NCBI GenBank assembly: GCA_002937855.1
Contig: PTKS01000007.1
Location: 1-64,000 of the forward strand
From: Alphaproteobacteria bacterium MarineAlpha5_Bin12
Lineage (GTDB): Bacteria; Pseudomonadota; Alphaproteobacteria; HIMB59; GCA-002718135
Length of the DNA: 64,000 bases
Direction of reading: 5' to 3'
A program made the position numbers and the translations under genes. Below the pieces are notes generated by a model. That model was given only the letters and a program-made list of their open reading frames with translations, did no database searches and was not told the DNA's origin. This document shows, piece after piece, positions 29,012 to 38,658 of this stretch (within the stretch, counting starts at the first letter, position 1; the number at the start of each line of letters is the position of its first letter).

Positions 29012-31084
29012 ATGTCTAACAACCTTGTAAATGAAATAAGCCCTTATTTGCTTCAACACAAAAACAATCCTGTTGATTGGTATCCTTGGAATCAAAATTC
29101 CTTAGCCATTGCTAAAACAAAAAACCTTCCGGTGCTGCTCTCGGTTGGATATTCTTCATGTCATTGGTGTCATGTTATGGCCCACGAAAGCTTTGAAGAC
29201 AATGAAACAGCTATGTTTATGAATAAAAATTTTTTTAATATCAAGGTTGACAGAGAAGAAAGGCCTGACATCGATTTGCTTTATCAATCTTCTTTATCTT
29301 TGATGGGGCAACAAGGTGGGTGGCCACTAACTATGTTTTTGGATTCAGGTTTAACGCCTTTTTGGGGTGGTACTTATTTTCCAAACAAGCCTAGGCATGG
29401 TATGCCTAGCTTTTTACATGTCTTAAAACATATTTCAAATATCTATAATACTAAAAAAGATATGGTTATTAATAACGCTAATGCGGTAAAACTTTCTTTA
29501 GAAAAAGTTTTTTACGATTCCAAAAAAAGTTCTTACAACGCGGATGATGTAGAAAGTTCTAAAATCAAGGTTATAACAATGTTTGATAATCAGAGTGGTG
29601 GATTAAGAGGTTCTCCTAAATTTCCAATGATTCCTTTATTAAGGTCTTTATCTCTTATGAGTGTCGGCAGGTCTGAAATTAATTCAAAAATACAAAAATG
29701 GTTGGATAGGTCCTTATCATCAATTTGTTTGGGCGGAATATATGATCACGTGGGTGGTGGTTTTTCTAGATATTCAACTGATGAAATGTGGTTCGCACCA
29801 CATTTTGAAAAAATGCTCTATGATAATGCTCAGTTTCTAGAAATGTTGTCTATTTTTTACTCAGTGTATAGAAATCAGCTTTATAAAAACAGGGTTGAAA
29901 AAACTTTTTTATGGTTAAAAAGTGAAATGTTGCAAAAAGACAGTTCTGGACACAGGTATTATTCAGCGGTTGATGCGGATACCAATGGCTCTGAGGGGGA
30001 TTATTATGTTTGGGAATATGAAGAAATCAAGAGTGTGTTAAAAGAAAACTTCGATGAATTTTCTAAAGAGTATGGGGTTTTGAAAGAAGGTAATTGGGAG
30101 GGGGGTAAAAACATTCTTCATAGAATAAAAAAATATTTGCCAAAGAATTTAGATTATGAACTTGGTAAAAAAAATAACGGTTATATTGACAGCCTGTTCA
30201 AAAAAAGGTTGGAAAAAAACAAGCCCTTTGTTGATAAAAAAATAATGACAGATTGGAACTCGATGCTTGTTTGTGGCCTTGTAAGATCGTGGCAATCTTT
30301 TCAAAAAAAGGAGTATTTGGAAGAAGCTTTGTCTGTTTACTCATATATTTCAAACAACCTTTTGATTGATGGCGAGCTTTATCATAGTTCTAAAAATGGA
30401 GAGCTTGGAACCAAGGGTAATTTGGATGATTATGCAAACTTTATTAAAGCGGGCTTCTTACTAAACGAGGCAAATTCTTTATTAGATTCAAAAAGTGATA
30501 ATTTTAATTTTTTAGAAATAAACAAAAAGTTATTAGATTTTGTTATTTTTAATTTTTATGATGAAAAAATTTCTGATTTCTACTTTTCTAAAAAAAGTGA
30601 AGTTGGTCTTTTTTTTAAAACAAAAAACATCATTGATACCTCTACACAATCAGGCTCAAGCATAATGTTGGAAAATTTATTAAAAGCCTATGTTTTTATG
30701 GGCGAGCTCAAATATAAAAAAATTATTAATACTGTTTTGGAAAACAATTGGGACAGAGTAAGCGCTAGTCCAATTTCCCATCTTGGTTATGTGGCGGCAG
30801 CATATATGGAAACCGCCTGCTTTCAAATTGTTATTTTGGCGAAAAATGACACGTTTAAAGAAAAGTTAGAGAAAAACCTTTTACAGTACAGTTCATTTTT
30901 TATAATAAACTGTGTTAAGAGTGTTGATAAAATTCCCAAAAACAGTCCGGCATATAATAAAAAATTTGTTAATAACAAAACAACAGTATATGTATGTAGC
31001 GGAACTGTTTGTTCAGAGCCTATAAGTAGTTTTGAAAAAATGGAAAAATGGATAGAAAAAAATACAAATCTAAGTTTCAAATAA
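29012..31084 (+). CDS. DUF255/YyaL-type thioredoxin-fold protein
   Basis: [52 protein letters not shown]. Confidence 0.93.
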   Translation: MSNNLVNEISPYLLQHKNNPVDWYPWNQNSLAIAKTKNLPVLLSVGYSSCHWCHVMAHESFEDNETAMFMNKNFFNIKVDREERPDIDLLYQSSLSLMGQQGGWPLTMFLDSGLTPFWGGTYFPNKPRHGMPSFLHVLKHISNIYNTKKDMVINNANAVKLSLEKVFYDSKKSSYNADDVESSKIKVITMFDNQSGGLRGSPKFPMIPLLRSLSLMSVGRSEINSKIQKWLDRSLSSICLGGIYDHVGGGFSRYSTDEMWFAPHFEKMLYDNAQFLEMLSIFYSVYRNQLYKNRVEKTFLWLKSEMLQKDSSGHRYYSAVDADTNGSEGDYYVWEYEEIKSVLKENFDEFSKEYGVLKEGNWEGGKNILHRIKKYLPKNLDYELGKKNNGYIDSLFKKRLEKNKPFVDKKIMTDWNSMLVCGLVRSWQSFQKKEYLEEALSVYSYISNNLLIDGELYHSSKNGELGTKGNLDDYANFIKAGFLLNEANSLLDSKSDNFNFLEINKKLLDFVIFNFYDEKISDFYFSKKSEVGLFFKTKNIIDTSTQSGSSIMLENLLKAYVFMGELKYKKIINTVLENNWDRVSASPISHLGYVAAAYMETACFQIVILAKNDTFKEKLEKNLLQYSSFFIINCVKSVDKIPKNSPAYNKKFVNNKTTVYVCSGTVCSEPISSFEKMEKWIEKNTNLSFK

Positions 31085-31099
31085 TAGTGGGGTGATCTA

Positions 31100-32077
31100 A
31101 TGGCAATAGAGGTATTGGTAAAAAAAACAGGTGGACCAGAAGTTATGGAGATCTCCCAAAGTAAATTAAGTGAAAACCCTGAAGATAATAGTGTTAGAAT
31201 AAAACATAGAGCCATAGGGGTTAACTACATTGACACATACCATAGAGATGGGACATACCCCATACAACTACCGTCTGTTTTGGGAATGGAGGCTGTAGGA
31301 GAAATTATAAAAAAAGGTGATGGGGTAAGGGGTTTTTCGGTTGGTGATAGGGTTGGTTATGCATCTTTACCGCTTGGCTCTTATTGTGATGTAAGGGATT
31401 ATCCATCAGATAAAATCGTTAAAATTCCTGATTATATTAGTGATGTCCAGGCAGCGTCTATTTTATTAAAAGGGATGACGGTGGAATATTTGTTTAATAG
31501 GACTTACAAATTAAAGGCCGGTGAACACTTTTTGTTTCATGCCGCTGCTGGTGGTGTTGGGTTGTTGGCTTGTCAGTGGTCAAAAGCTATTGGTGCAAAA
31601 ATGATTGGCACAGTTAGTACAAAAGAAAAGGCTGTTTTAGCAAAAAATCTGGGGTGTGATTATGTGATAAACTATAAAGAAGAAAATGTTGTGGAAAAAT
31701 TAATGGACATAACCAATAACAAGGGTGTTTCGGTGGTTTATGATGGGGTGGGAAAAGACACTTTTGAAAACTCTATAAGCTCTTTACAAGACAGGGGTTT
31801 GTTCGTTTCTTTTGGACAGTCCTCTGGTATGGTAAATGATGTTAACCTACATAAAGTTTTTGCTCCAAAAAACCTTTTTTACACCCGGCCAAGTTTAATT
31901 GTCTATAATAAAAAAAGAGAAGACCTTGAAAAGAGTGTTGAAAGTTTGTTTGGTTTGGTAAAAGAAAAAAAAATAAAAACCGAAAATATTAAAGAGTATA
32001 AACTTGAAGATGTTGGAACCGCGCACCAAGAATTACAAAACCGAAAAACCGTTGGTTCTTTGGTGTTGATTCCTTAA
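31100..32077 (+). CDS. Quinone oxidoreductase (zinc-independent MDR family)
   Basis: GVNYIDTYHRDGTYPIQLPSVLGMEAVGEI, HAAAGGVGLLACQWSKAIGA. Confidence 0.93.
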   Translation: MAIEVLVKKTGGPEVMEISQSKLSENPEDNSVRIKHRAIGVNYIDTYHRDGTYPIQLPSVLGMEAVGEIIKKGDGVRGFSVGDRVGYASLPLGSYCDVRDYPSDKIVKIPDYISDVQAASILLKGMTVEYLFNRTYKLKAGEHFLFHAAAGGVGLLACQWSKAIGAKMIGTVSTKEKAVLAKNLGCDYVINYKEENVVEKLMDITNNKGVSVVYDGVGKDTFENSISSLQDRGLFVSFGQSSGMVNDVNLHKVFAPKNLFYTRPSLIVYNKKREDLEKSVESLFGLVKEKKIKTENIKEYKLEDVGTAHQELQNRKTVGSLVLIP

Positions 32078-32078
32078 G

Positions 32079-33332
32079 TTATTTTCCCATACTTTGAAAA
32101 AATTCTTCATTTGTCTTTGTTCCTGTCATTTTGTCTAACAAAAACTCCATAGCTTCCGTGGTTCCCATGGGGGCAAGAATTTTTCTTAAAATAAAGATTT
32201 TTCCCATCTCATCTTTTTGAAGTAATAATTCTTCTTTTCTTGTTCCAGATTTGGATATATCAATAGCTGGATAGGTTCTTTTGTCACTAAGTTTTCTATC
32301 AAGGTTTAGTTCGCTGTTGCCTGTTCCTTTAAATTCTTCAAAAATAACCTCATCCATTCTACTTCCTGTATCAATCAAAGCGGTAGAAATAATTGTTAAA
32401 GAGCCACCACCTTCAACGTTTCTCGCGGCCCCGAAAAATCTCTTTGGTCTTTGAAGGGCGTTTGCATCGACACCACCTGTTAAAACCTTACCGCTTGACG
32501 GTATAACGGTGTTATACGCTCTTCCAAGCCTGGTTATTGAATCTAAAAGAATAACCACGTCGTGTTTATATTCTACTAATCTTTTTGCTTTTTCAATAAC
32601 CATTTCAGCAACCTGAACGTGTCTAGACGCAGGTTCATCAAAGGTTGAGCTTATAACCTCTCCTCTGACCGTTCTTTGCATATCAGTTACTTCTTCTGGC
32701 CTCTCATCAATTAATAAAACAAGGAGTTTGGTATCAGGGTGGTTATTTACTATTGCATTGGCAACTTTTTGCATAATTATAGTTTTTCCTGTTCTTGGTT
32801 GGGCCACTATCAAAGATCTTTGCCCTTTTCCAAGTGGAGCAACTATATCAATTATTCGTTCTGTTAAGTCTTTAGTTGGTTTTTCTTGTTCTAATTTGAA
32901 TCGTGACTCAGGATATAATGGAACAAGGTCTTCAAAACTAATTCTATTTTTTACACTTTCAGGATCATTAAAATTAATTTTATTTAATTTAATAAGTGCA
33001 AAATACCTTTCGTTGTCTTTAGGGGCCCTTATCTCACCGTTAACTGTGTCCCCTGTTCTTAAACTAAATTTTTTAATTTGACTTGGACTAACATATATAT
33101 CGTCTGGTCCAGGTAAATAATTTGATTCTGGTGATCTTAAGAAACCAAAACCGTCTTGCATTTTTTCTAAAACACCCTCACCTGTTATTGTTGTTCCATC
33201 TTTAGCTAAACTTTTTAATATAGCAAACATCAAATCTTTTTTTCTTAAAGACGATGCATCTTCAATAGAAAGCTTTTCAGCTTGTTTTAATAGTTCTTCT
33301 GGTTTTTTTAATTTTAATTCTTGTAAGTTCAT
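32079..33332 (-). CDS. rho: Transcription termination factor Rho
   Basis: [61 protein letters not shown]. Confidence 0.98.
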   Translation of the reverse strand: MNLQELKLKKPEELLKQAEKLSIEDASSLRKKDLMFAILKSLAKDGTTITGEGVLEKMQDGFGFLRSPESNYLPGPDDIYVSPSQIKKFSLRTGDTVNGEIRAPKDNERYFALIKLNKINFNDPESVKNRISFEDLVPLYPESRFKLEQEKPTKDLTERIIDIVAPLGKGQRSLIVAQPRTGKTIIMQKVANAIVNNHPDTKLLVLLIDERPEEVTDMQRTVRGEVISSTFDEPASRHVQVAEMVIEKAKRLVEYKHDVVILLDSITRLGRAYNTVIPSSGKVLTGGVDANALQRPKRFFGAARNVEGGGSLTIISTALIDTGSRMDEVIFEEFKGTGNSELNLDRKLSDKRTYPAIDISKSGTRKEELLLQKDEMGKIFILRKILAPMGTTEAMEFLLDKMTGTKTNEEFFQSMGK

Positions 33333-33756
33333 TTTTTAATTTTTTTGTGGAATTTTATAAAGGAGTATTATCTATAATTATTTTTATAAAAAAGTCAAAA
33401 TTAAAAATAAATACAAATAATATATATTTATAATATTGTAGTTGTAGTTGTGCCTTGTATATCTATAATTATTAAAAAACACCTTGTTTTTAACAAAAAA
33501 TTAAAGATATTAATAACAATAAAAACACCCTGTTTAAAACGTTAGTTATTACAAAAAAACCAATATTATTAAGGGTTTTTTGTTTATTAAAATTGTTGAT
33601 TATTAAACAATATTTAAAAGAACAAAGCATATTAACAACGTGTATATAAAAAAACCAACAAGAAACTAATAATGTATTAAATTATTAAAAAGAATAATAA
33701 AAAAAAATTATTTACAAAAAAAACCTAATAACGTGTATAAAAAAAGACTTATTAAC
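33333..33756. other. Divergent, non-coding, extremely AT-rich rho/maf intergenic region; candidate replication-origin region
   Basis: No convincing ORF; short direct/inverted repeats; flanked by the alphaproteobacterial origin-proximal gene sets; parS sites about 6 kb away; strand-composition switch. Confidence 0.5.
33475..33535. repeat. Direct repeat AAAAACACCYTGTTT x2, each centred on an inverted repeat
   Basis: 33475-33489 AAAAACACCTTGTTT (AAAAACA-CCT-TGTTTTT dyad) and 33521-33535 AAAAACACCCTGTTT. Confidence 0.6.
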
Positions 33757-34347
33757 ATGTTAAAAAGAATAATATTAGCATCACAAAGCACATCAAGAAA
33801 AAAAATCTTTAAGAGCACCGGGTTGTACTTTATGTCGAAAAAACCAAACATAAGTGAAGAAAAAGAAAAAATAAAAATAAAAAGAAAAACAAAAAACGCA
33901 AGACTAATATCAAAAAAACTTGCTCAACTAAAAGCACTAAGTATATCAAAAGCATATAAAAAAAACGTAGTTGTTGGTAGTGACACCATGATCGTGTGTA
34001 ATAAAAAAATTATAGACAAAGTAAAAAACATTAAGGAAGCGAAAGCAAAACTAACTTTTTTATCAGGAAAAAAACACCAGATTTATACAAGTGTGTGTGT
34101 TTGTTTTAATACAAAAATTATTTGGCAACATACCGAAAGAACAACCGTCCATATACGCAACCTTAACGAGAGAGACATTTCTGATTATTTAAAAAAGTGT
34201 AAAAAAGATATTTTAAAAAGTGTGGGTTGCTACCAGGCTGAGGGAATGGGTCCAAATATTTTTTCTAAAATCGAGGGAGACTTTTACAATGTTATGGGGT
34301 TTCCAATAATTCATTTTTTAAAATTTATAAGAAAGGAAATCCACTGA
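33757..34347 (+). CDS. maf: Maf/YhdE-type nucleotide pyrophosphatase
   Basis: RIILASQSTSRKKIF, VVGSDTMIV, AKAKLTFLSGKKHQIYTSV; start ATG 33757 fits the family better than GTG 33733. Confidence 0.92.
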   Translation: MLKRIILASQSTSRKKIFKSTGLYFMSKKPNISEEKEKIKIKRKTKNARLISKKLAQLKALSISKAYKKNVVVGSDTMIVCNKKIIDKVKNIKEAKAKLTFLSGKKHQIYTSVCVCFNTKIIWQHTERTTVHIRNLNERDISDYLKKCKKDILKSVGCYQAEGMGPNIFSKIEGDFYNVMGFPIIHFLKFIRKEIH

Positions 34348-35159
34348 AAAAAAATTTTTATGTAGTCGGTAACCCTGTTGAAAAATCCCTTTCTCCCGTA
34401 ATTTTTAAATATTGGTTTAAAAAATATAAATTAAAACACACATATAGAAAAATCAAAATAAGAAAAAAAACATTTGAAAATGATTTTATTAAGCTGTCTA
34501 CGAGCCCAAATTTTGGTGGTGCAAACATAACAATCCCCTTTAAAGAAAGGGTTTTAAAAATAATTAAACACAAATCAAAACACGCAAAAGAAATAAAAGC
34601 TGTAAACTGTGTTTACAAAAAAAGAAATAAACTTTATGGAACAAACACTGATTGGTATGGTTTTAAAAAAGCTCTTTGTTACCAAAACAAAAACCTAAAA
34701 TATAAAAAATGCAATATCGGGATATTGGGATACGGCGGTGCCGCAAAAGCACTTGTTTATTGTTTTAAAAAAACTAAATATAAAAAAATAACTATTTTTG
34801 TTAGGAAAAACCCCAATAACTATAAAACCAAAAAAAACAAAAACGTTTATTTTGAAAAAATTAAAAATTTTAATAAAAAATCAAAAGATATAAATCTTTT
34901 AATTAACACAACCGCAATAAGCTCTCCGAAAAAGCTTAACACAAACTTTAATAAACTTAATAAAAAATGTGTAGTATTTGATATAAATTATAAAAAACAC
35001 AACACACTTTTTATAAAAGAGGCTCTTAATTTAAACTTTAGAGTAAACTATGGTATATATATGTTAATTTTTCAAGCTGTTCCAACGTTTAGGCATTGGT
35101 TTGGTTTTGTACCAAAGGTAGATAAAGGGTTGGTTGATAGGTGTACAAAAATAAAATGA
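34344..35159 (+). CDS. aroE: Shikimate 5-dehydrogenase, apparently CTG-initiated
   Basis: In-frame extension of ORF 34725..35159 back to CTG 34344: (M)KKNFYVVGNPVEKSLSPVIFKYW...GGANITIPFKE...GTNTDWYGF...GYGGAAKA; no stop codon between. Confidence 0.85.
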   Translation: MKKNFYVVGNPVEKSLSPVIFKYWFKKYKLKHTYRKIKIRKKTFENDFIKLSTSPNFGGANITIPFKERVLKIIKHKSKHAKEIKAVNCVYKKRNKLYGTNTDWYGFKKALCYQNKNLKYKKCNIGILGYGGAAKALVYCFKKTKYKKITIFVRKNPNNYKTKKNKNVYFEKIKNFNKKSKDINLLINTTAISSPKKLNTNFNKLNKKCVVFDINYKKHNTLFIKEALNLNFRVNYGIYMLIFQAVPTFRHWFGFVPKVDKGLVDRCTKIK

Positions 35160-35758
35160 TAGTTGTGGGCTTAACTGGTGGTATAGGTTCGGGCAAAACA
35201 ACAATTGCAAAAATTTTAAAGACAAAAAAAATCCCAGTTTTTGATTCAGACCAAGAGGTTTCTAAACTTTATAAAGAAAAAAATCGAGAATTAATAAAGG
35301 TTTTAAAAAAAATCATAGATTTAAAAAAAATAATTAAAAAAAACAAAATTGACAAAAAACTTTTGGGTGATTTTATTTTTAATAAACCCACAAAGCTTAA
35401 AATATTAGAAAAAATAATTTTTAAAAAACTCGATATAAAAAGAAAACTTTTTTTAAAAAAAAACAAAAAAAACAAAAAAAATATTGTGGTTTTAGATACA
35501 CCTCTTTTGTTTGAAAACAAAATTAACCTAATGTGCGATTATGTTATTACAACTAAAGCACCATTTCAAAAAAGGCTTAAAAGGGTTTTAAAAAGAAAAG
35601 GAATGACCAAAAGCAAGGCCTTAAAAATAATGAAAATGCAAATGTCTGAACAAAAAAAAATAAAACACGCTGATTTTGTGGTGCAAACCTCCAAAGGAAA
35701 ATGTTATACAAAAAAAGAGGTTGGTAAAATTATAAATCTAATTAAAAAGACAAAATAA
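35141..35758 (+). CDS. coaE: Dephospho-CoA kinase
   Basis: VVGLTGGIGSGKTTIAKIL, PVFDSDQEVSKLY, VVLDTPLLFEN. Confidence 0.93.
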   Translation: MYKNKMIVVGLTGGIGSGKTTIAKILKTKKIPVFDSDQEVSKLYKEKNRELIKVLKKIIDLKKIIKKNKIDKKLLGDFIFNKPTKLKILEKIIFKKLDIKRKLFLKKNKKNKKNIVVLDTPLLFENKINLMCDYVITTKAPFQKRLKRVLKRKGMTKSKALKIMKMQMSEQKKIKHADFVVQTSKGKCYTKKEVGKIINLIKKTK

Positions 35759-36364
35759 ATGGATAGAAAATCTAATGTAACAGGAAGGTTTCCAACACCA
35801 ATTTGGACATCAAAAATAGAAAACTTTGAATCAATAAACAAAAAACTTTTACAATATATTTATGATTTAAAACAGAGTGACCCAGAAGGAACACAAAAAT
35901 CTAACAACCTAGGTTGGCATAGCAAAGATATGAATATGGGTGACGAAACAATCAAAGAATTTTTTCAAGGAATATCAACACAAATAAAAGAGGTTTCAGA
36001 AGACATGTGTTGGGATTTGAAAAATTTTCAACTAAAAATAACAAACTGTTGGTCAATTATAAATAAAAAACTAGCTTCAAACGCAGGACACATCCATGCC
36101 AATAGTTTAATCAGCTCTGCTTATTATATAAAAGCAAAAAAAAACTCGGGCAATTTAATTTTTGATGACCCAAGACCAGCTGCAAGTATTAAAAAAGGAC
36201 CATATAAATCTCTAGGTGTATGGAACGAAGGAAATGTTTCTATTACCCCACACGAAGGGCTTTTAGTAATGTTTCCAAGTTATTTGGTTCACCATGTTCA
36301 ACCAAACATGTCTGATGATGAAAGAATTATATTAAGTTTTAATTTAGATATTAAATCACAATGA
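35759..36364 (+). CDS. Putative 2OG-Fe(II) oxygenase (TIGR02466-like)
   Basis: CWSIINKKLASNAGHIHANSLISSAYYIKAKKNSGNLIFDDPR...GLLVMFPSYLVHHVQPNMSDDERIILSFNL. Confidence 0.8.
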   Translation: MDRKSNVTGRFPTPIWTSKIENFESINKKLLQYIYDLKQSDPEGTQKSNNLGWHSKDMNMGDETIKEFFQGISTQIKEVSEDMCWDLKNFQLKITNCWSIINKKLASNAGHIHANSLISSAYYIKAKKNSGNLIFDDPRPAASIKKGPYKSLGVWNEGNVSITPHEGLLVMFPSYLVHHVQPNMSDDERIILSFNLDIKSQ

Positions 36365-37032
36365 GAGAAATTATCCTAGACACAGAAACAACCGGACTTA
36401 GTGTAGAAAATGGAGACAGAGTTATAGAGATTGGCTGTATAGAACTTTTAAATCACATGCCCACTGGAAACACTCTCCAAATTTATTTTAATCCAGAAAC
36501 TAAAAAAGTAAGCGACGAAGCAATTAAAATTCACAAACTAGATAACGATTTTTTAAAAAAACAACCTTTTTTTAGAGATAAGGTTGATGATATTATGAAG
36601 TTTTTATCCAACGACACTTTGATAATGCACAACGCACAATTCGATACAAAAATGATTAACAACGAACTAAACATTTGTAGCCGACCACCAATGGAAAACC
36701 ACATAATAGACACACTATCTTTGGCTAGGAAAAAATTTGGATCAGGCGCTGCAAGTTTGGACGCTCTCTGTAAAAAATTTGATATTACTAAAGGCAAAAG
36801 AGAGGTTCATGGAGCGCTTTTGGACTCATTTTTGTTAGCTGAAGTTTATGTTGAATTGCTTGGAGGAAGGCAGCAGGACTTTGAGTTTTCAAGTGCAAAA
36901 AAAAACACCAGCAACAAAAAAGCTTTAAAAGACAAAACTAATTTAATCATTCCCACAAAAGAGGAAATAGAAACCCATAAAAATTTTATTAAATCTATTA
37001 AAAACAGCCTTTGGGCCAAACATGAATATTAA
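36361..37032 (+). CDS. dnaQ: DNA polymerase III epsilon subunit
   Basis: REIILDTETTGLSVENGDRVIEIGCIEL, HNAQFDTKMINNEL. Confidence 0.95.
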   Translation: MREIILDTETTGLSVENGDRVIEIGCIELLNHMPTGNTLQIYFNPETKKVSDEAIKIHKLDNDFLKKQPFFRDKVDDIMKFLSNDTLIMHNAQFDTKMINNELNICSRPPMENHIIDTLSLARKKFGSGAASLDALCKKFDITKGKREVHGALLDSFLLAEVYVELLGGRQQDFEFSSAKKNTSNKKALKDKTNLIIPTKEEIETHKNFIKSIKNSLWAKHEY

Positions 37033-37083
37033 ATTATGAAATATACATTGTATTTTTCACAAGAATAATTAAATATTAATATA

Positions 37084-37671
37084 ATGTTTTATGGTGATTT
37101 ACATTTAATAGATATTTTGATTTTTGCTGGAATAGCCGCCTTTCTTTTTTATAGATTAAGCGGTGTTTTGGGTAAAAAAACAGGTTTTGAAAAAAGACCC
37201 GCCGAACCCCCTATAGATATGATCGAACCAATTCAAAAAAATGAAACTAAAAACAAAGTTGTAGATTTGGATCCAAAGTATGAAAAGCTTAAAACGGCAT
37301 ATGAATATGTTAATAATTTTGATCACATCGAGTTTTTAGAAGGCGCAAAAAGAGCTTTTGAAATGATTGTTACGAGCTTTAACGAAGGAGACAAAGAAAA
37401 GCTAAAACCACTTTTAACCTCAGAAATCTTTTCTATTTTTGCTGGAATTATTGATGCGAAAAAAAACAATAACAACCTTCAGATTTTGTCGATTGAAATT
37501 TTATCTATAGATAATGTTGAGACTTTAAACAAAAAGATATTAATATCTCTAACATACTCGAGCTCACAGATAGACAACAAAACAGATAAACAAATAACCA
37601 AAAAAGATACCTGGACTTTTGAAAAACTAAAAAACAGTAACGCCCCTAATTGGGTATTGGCCTCAACTTAA
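37084..37671 (+). CDS. Tim44/TimA-like domain membrane protein
   Basis: IDILIFAGIAAFLFYRLSGVLGKKTGFEKRP, FLEGAKRAFEMIVTSFNEGDKEKLKPLLTSEIF. Confidence 0.92.
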   Translation: MFYGDLHLIDILIFAGIAAFLFYRLSGVLGKKTGFEKRPAEPPIDMIEPIQKNETKNKVVDLDPKYEKLKTAYEYVNNFDHIEFLEGAKRAFEMIVTSFNEGDKEKLKPLLTSEIFSIFAGIIDAKKNNNNLQILSIEILSIDNVETLNKKILISLTYSSSQIDNKTDKQITKKDTWTFEKLKNSNAPNWVLAST

Positions 37672-37673
37672 TC

Positions 37674-38117
37674 TTGGTGAACATAAACAGATTAAAAAAA
37701 TCAATTAAAAAAAATGAAGGCTTTTCAAACAAAATCTACCTTGATCAATTAGGCAACCCAACAATTGGTTTTGGCCACCTAATAACCAAAAAAGATAATT
37801 TCATAAAAAATAAAATTTATGAAAAAAGATTGCTTAACGATCTTTTTGAAAAAGATTTATTAAAAGCAATTAAAGTATATAAAAAAATTTTTAGAGACAT
37901 TTCTTTAAATCAAGAAATAGAAGAAGTTTTGATAGAAATGATTTTTCAATTAGGTTATAAAAATTTTAGCTCATTTAAGAAAATGATTAAGGCAATAAAG
38001 ATTCAAGATTATGAACTAACAATAAGAGAAATGAAACTTTCGAGATGGAACAAACAAACACCAAAAAGAGTAAGGCTATTAATTAACAAAATAAAAAGCA
38101 ATGCCAAGAAAAAATAA
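37674..38117 (+). CDS. T4-type (GH24) lysozyme/endolysin-like protein
   Basis: NEGFSNKIYLDQLGNPTIGFGHLITK preserves Glu-8aa-Asp-5aa-Thr catalytic spacing; MIFQLGYKNFSSFKKMIKAI...SRWNKQTPKRVRLLI resembles the T4 lysozyme C-lobe; TTG (37674) or GTG (37677) start. Confidence 0.88.
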   Translation: MVNINRLKKSIKKNEGFSNKIYLDQLGNPTIGFGHLITKKDNFIKNKIYEKRLLNDLFEKDLLKAIKVYKKIFRDISLNQEIEEVLIEMIFQLGYKNFSSFKKMIKAIKIQDYELTIREMKLSRWNKQTPKRVRLLINKIKSNAKKK

Positions 38118-38655
38118 AGATTTGTTTGAGAGCACATTAGACGATGTTGTTCCTCTTAAAAAATCAAAAAATGTAAAAATAGAAGAACTAAAAAAACTAT
38201 ATAAAAAAAAATTAATTGAAAGCAAAAAAGTAAAGATTGAGTTAAAGGAAATTAGCGAAAGAAAAAAACAAAATATAAAAATCGACAAATACAACGAAAC
38301 CACAAACCAAAACGTAAATATTTTAAAAAAATTAAAAAAAGGAAAAATCAAAATTGATAAAAAAGTTGATTTACATGGCTACACCCTAAAAGAAGCAGAA
38401 GAGAAATTTTATGATGAAATAAACAAATCGTACCTAGAGGACAAGCGTTGCATATTATTCATCACCGGCATGGGTTTGAGGCGGGCGGACACAACCTCTT
38501 CAAATAAAAAATTATTTTATGGAAAAATTAGATCAAATATCCAAAATTGGGCAGAAAAACCAGAACATAAAAACAAAATACTTTCTTATTCAAGGGCACA
38601 CATATCTCACGGTGGAGAGGGTTCTTTTTATGTTTATTTAAGAAAAAAAAAATAA
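38101..38655 (+). CDS. Smr/MutS2-type nuclease domain protein
   Basis: KVDLHGYTLKEAEEKF, CILFITGMGL, HGGEGSFYVYLRKK. Confidence 0.9.
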   Translation: MPRKNKDLFESTLDDVVPLKKSKNVKIEELKKLYKKKLIESKKVKIELKEISERKKQNIKIDKYNETTNQNVNILKKLKKGKIKIDKKVDLHGYTLKEAEEKFYDEINKSYLEDKRCILFITGMGLRRADTTSSNKKLFYGKIRSNIQNWAEKPEHKNKILSYSRAHISHGGEGSFYVYLRKKK

Positions 38656-38658
38656 AAT

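Noticed and set aside
29741-29755. Third CACGTG-containing site (tcacgtgggt) as parS
   Set aside because: Flanks do not match the parS consensus.
30823-31215. 130-aa minus ORF across the DUF255/Qor junction
   Set aside because: Antisense shadow covering two well-supported + strand genes.
35269-35520. Extreme poly-A/Lys-rich stretch in coaE as a possible frameshift or degenerate gene
   Set aside because: The frame stays intact with conserved coaE motifs on both sides; the A-runs fit the local A-rich bias.
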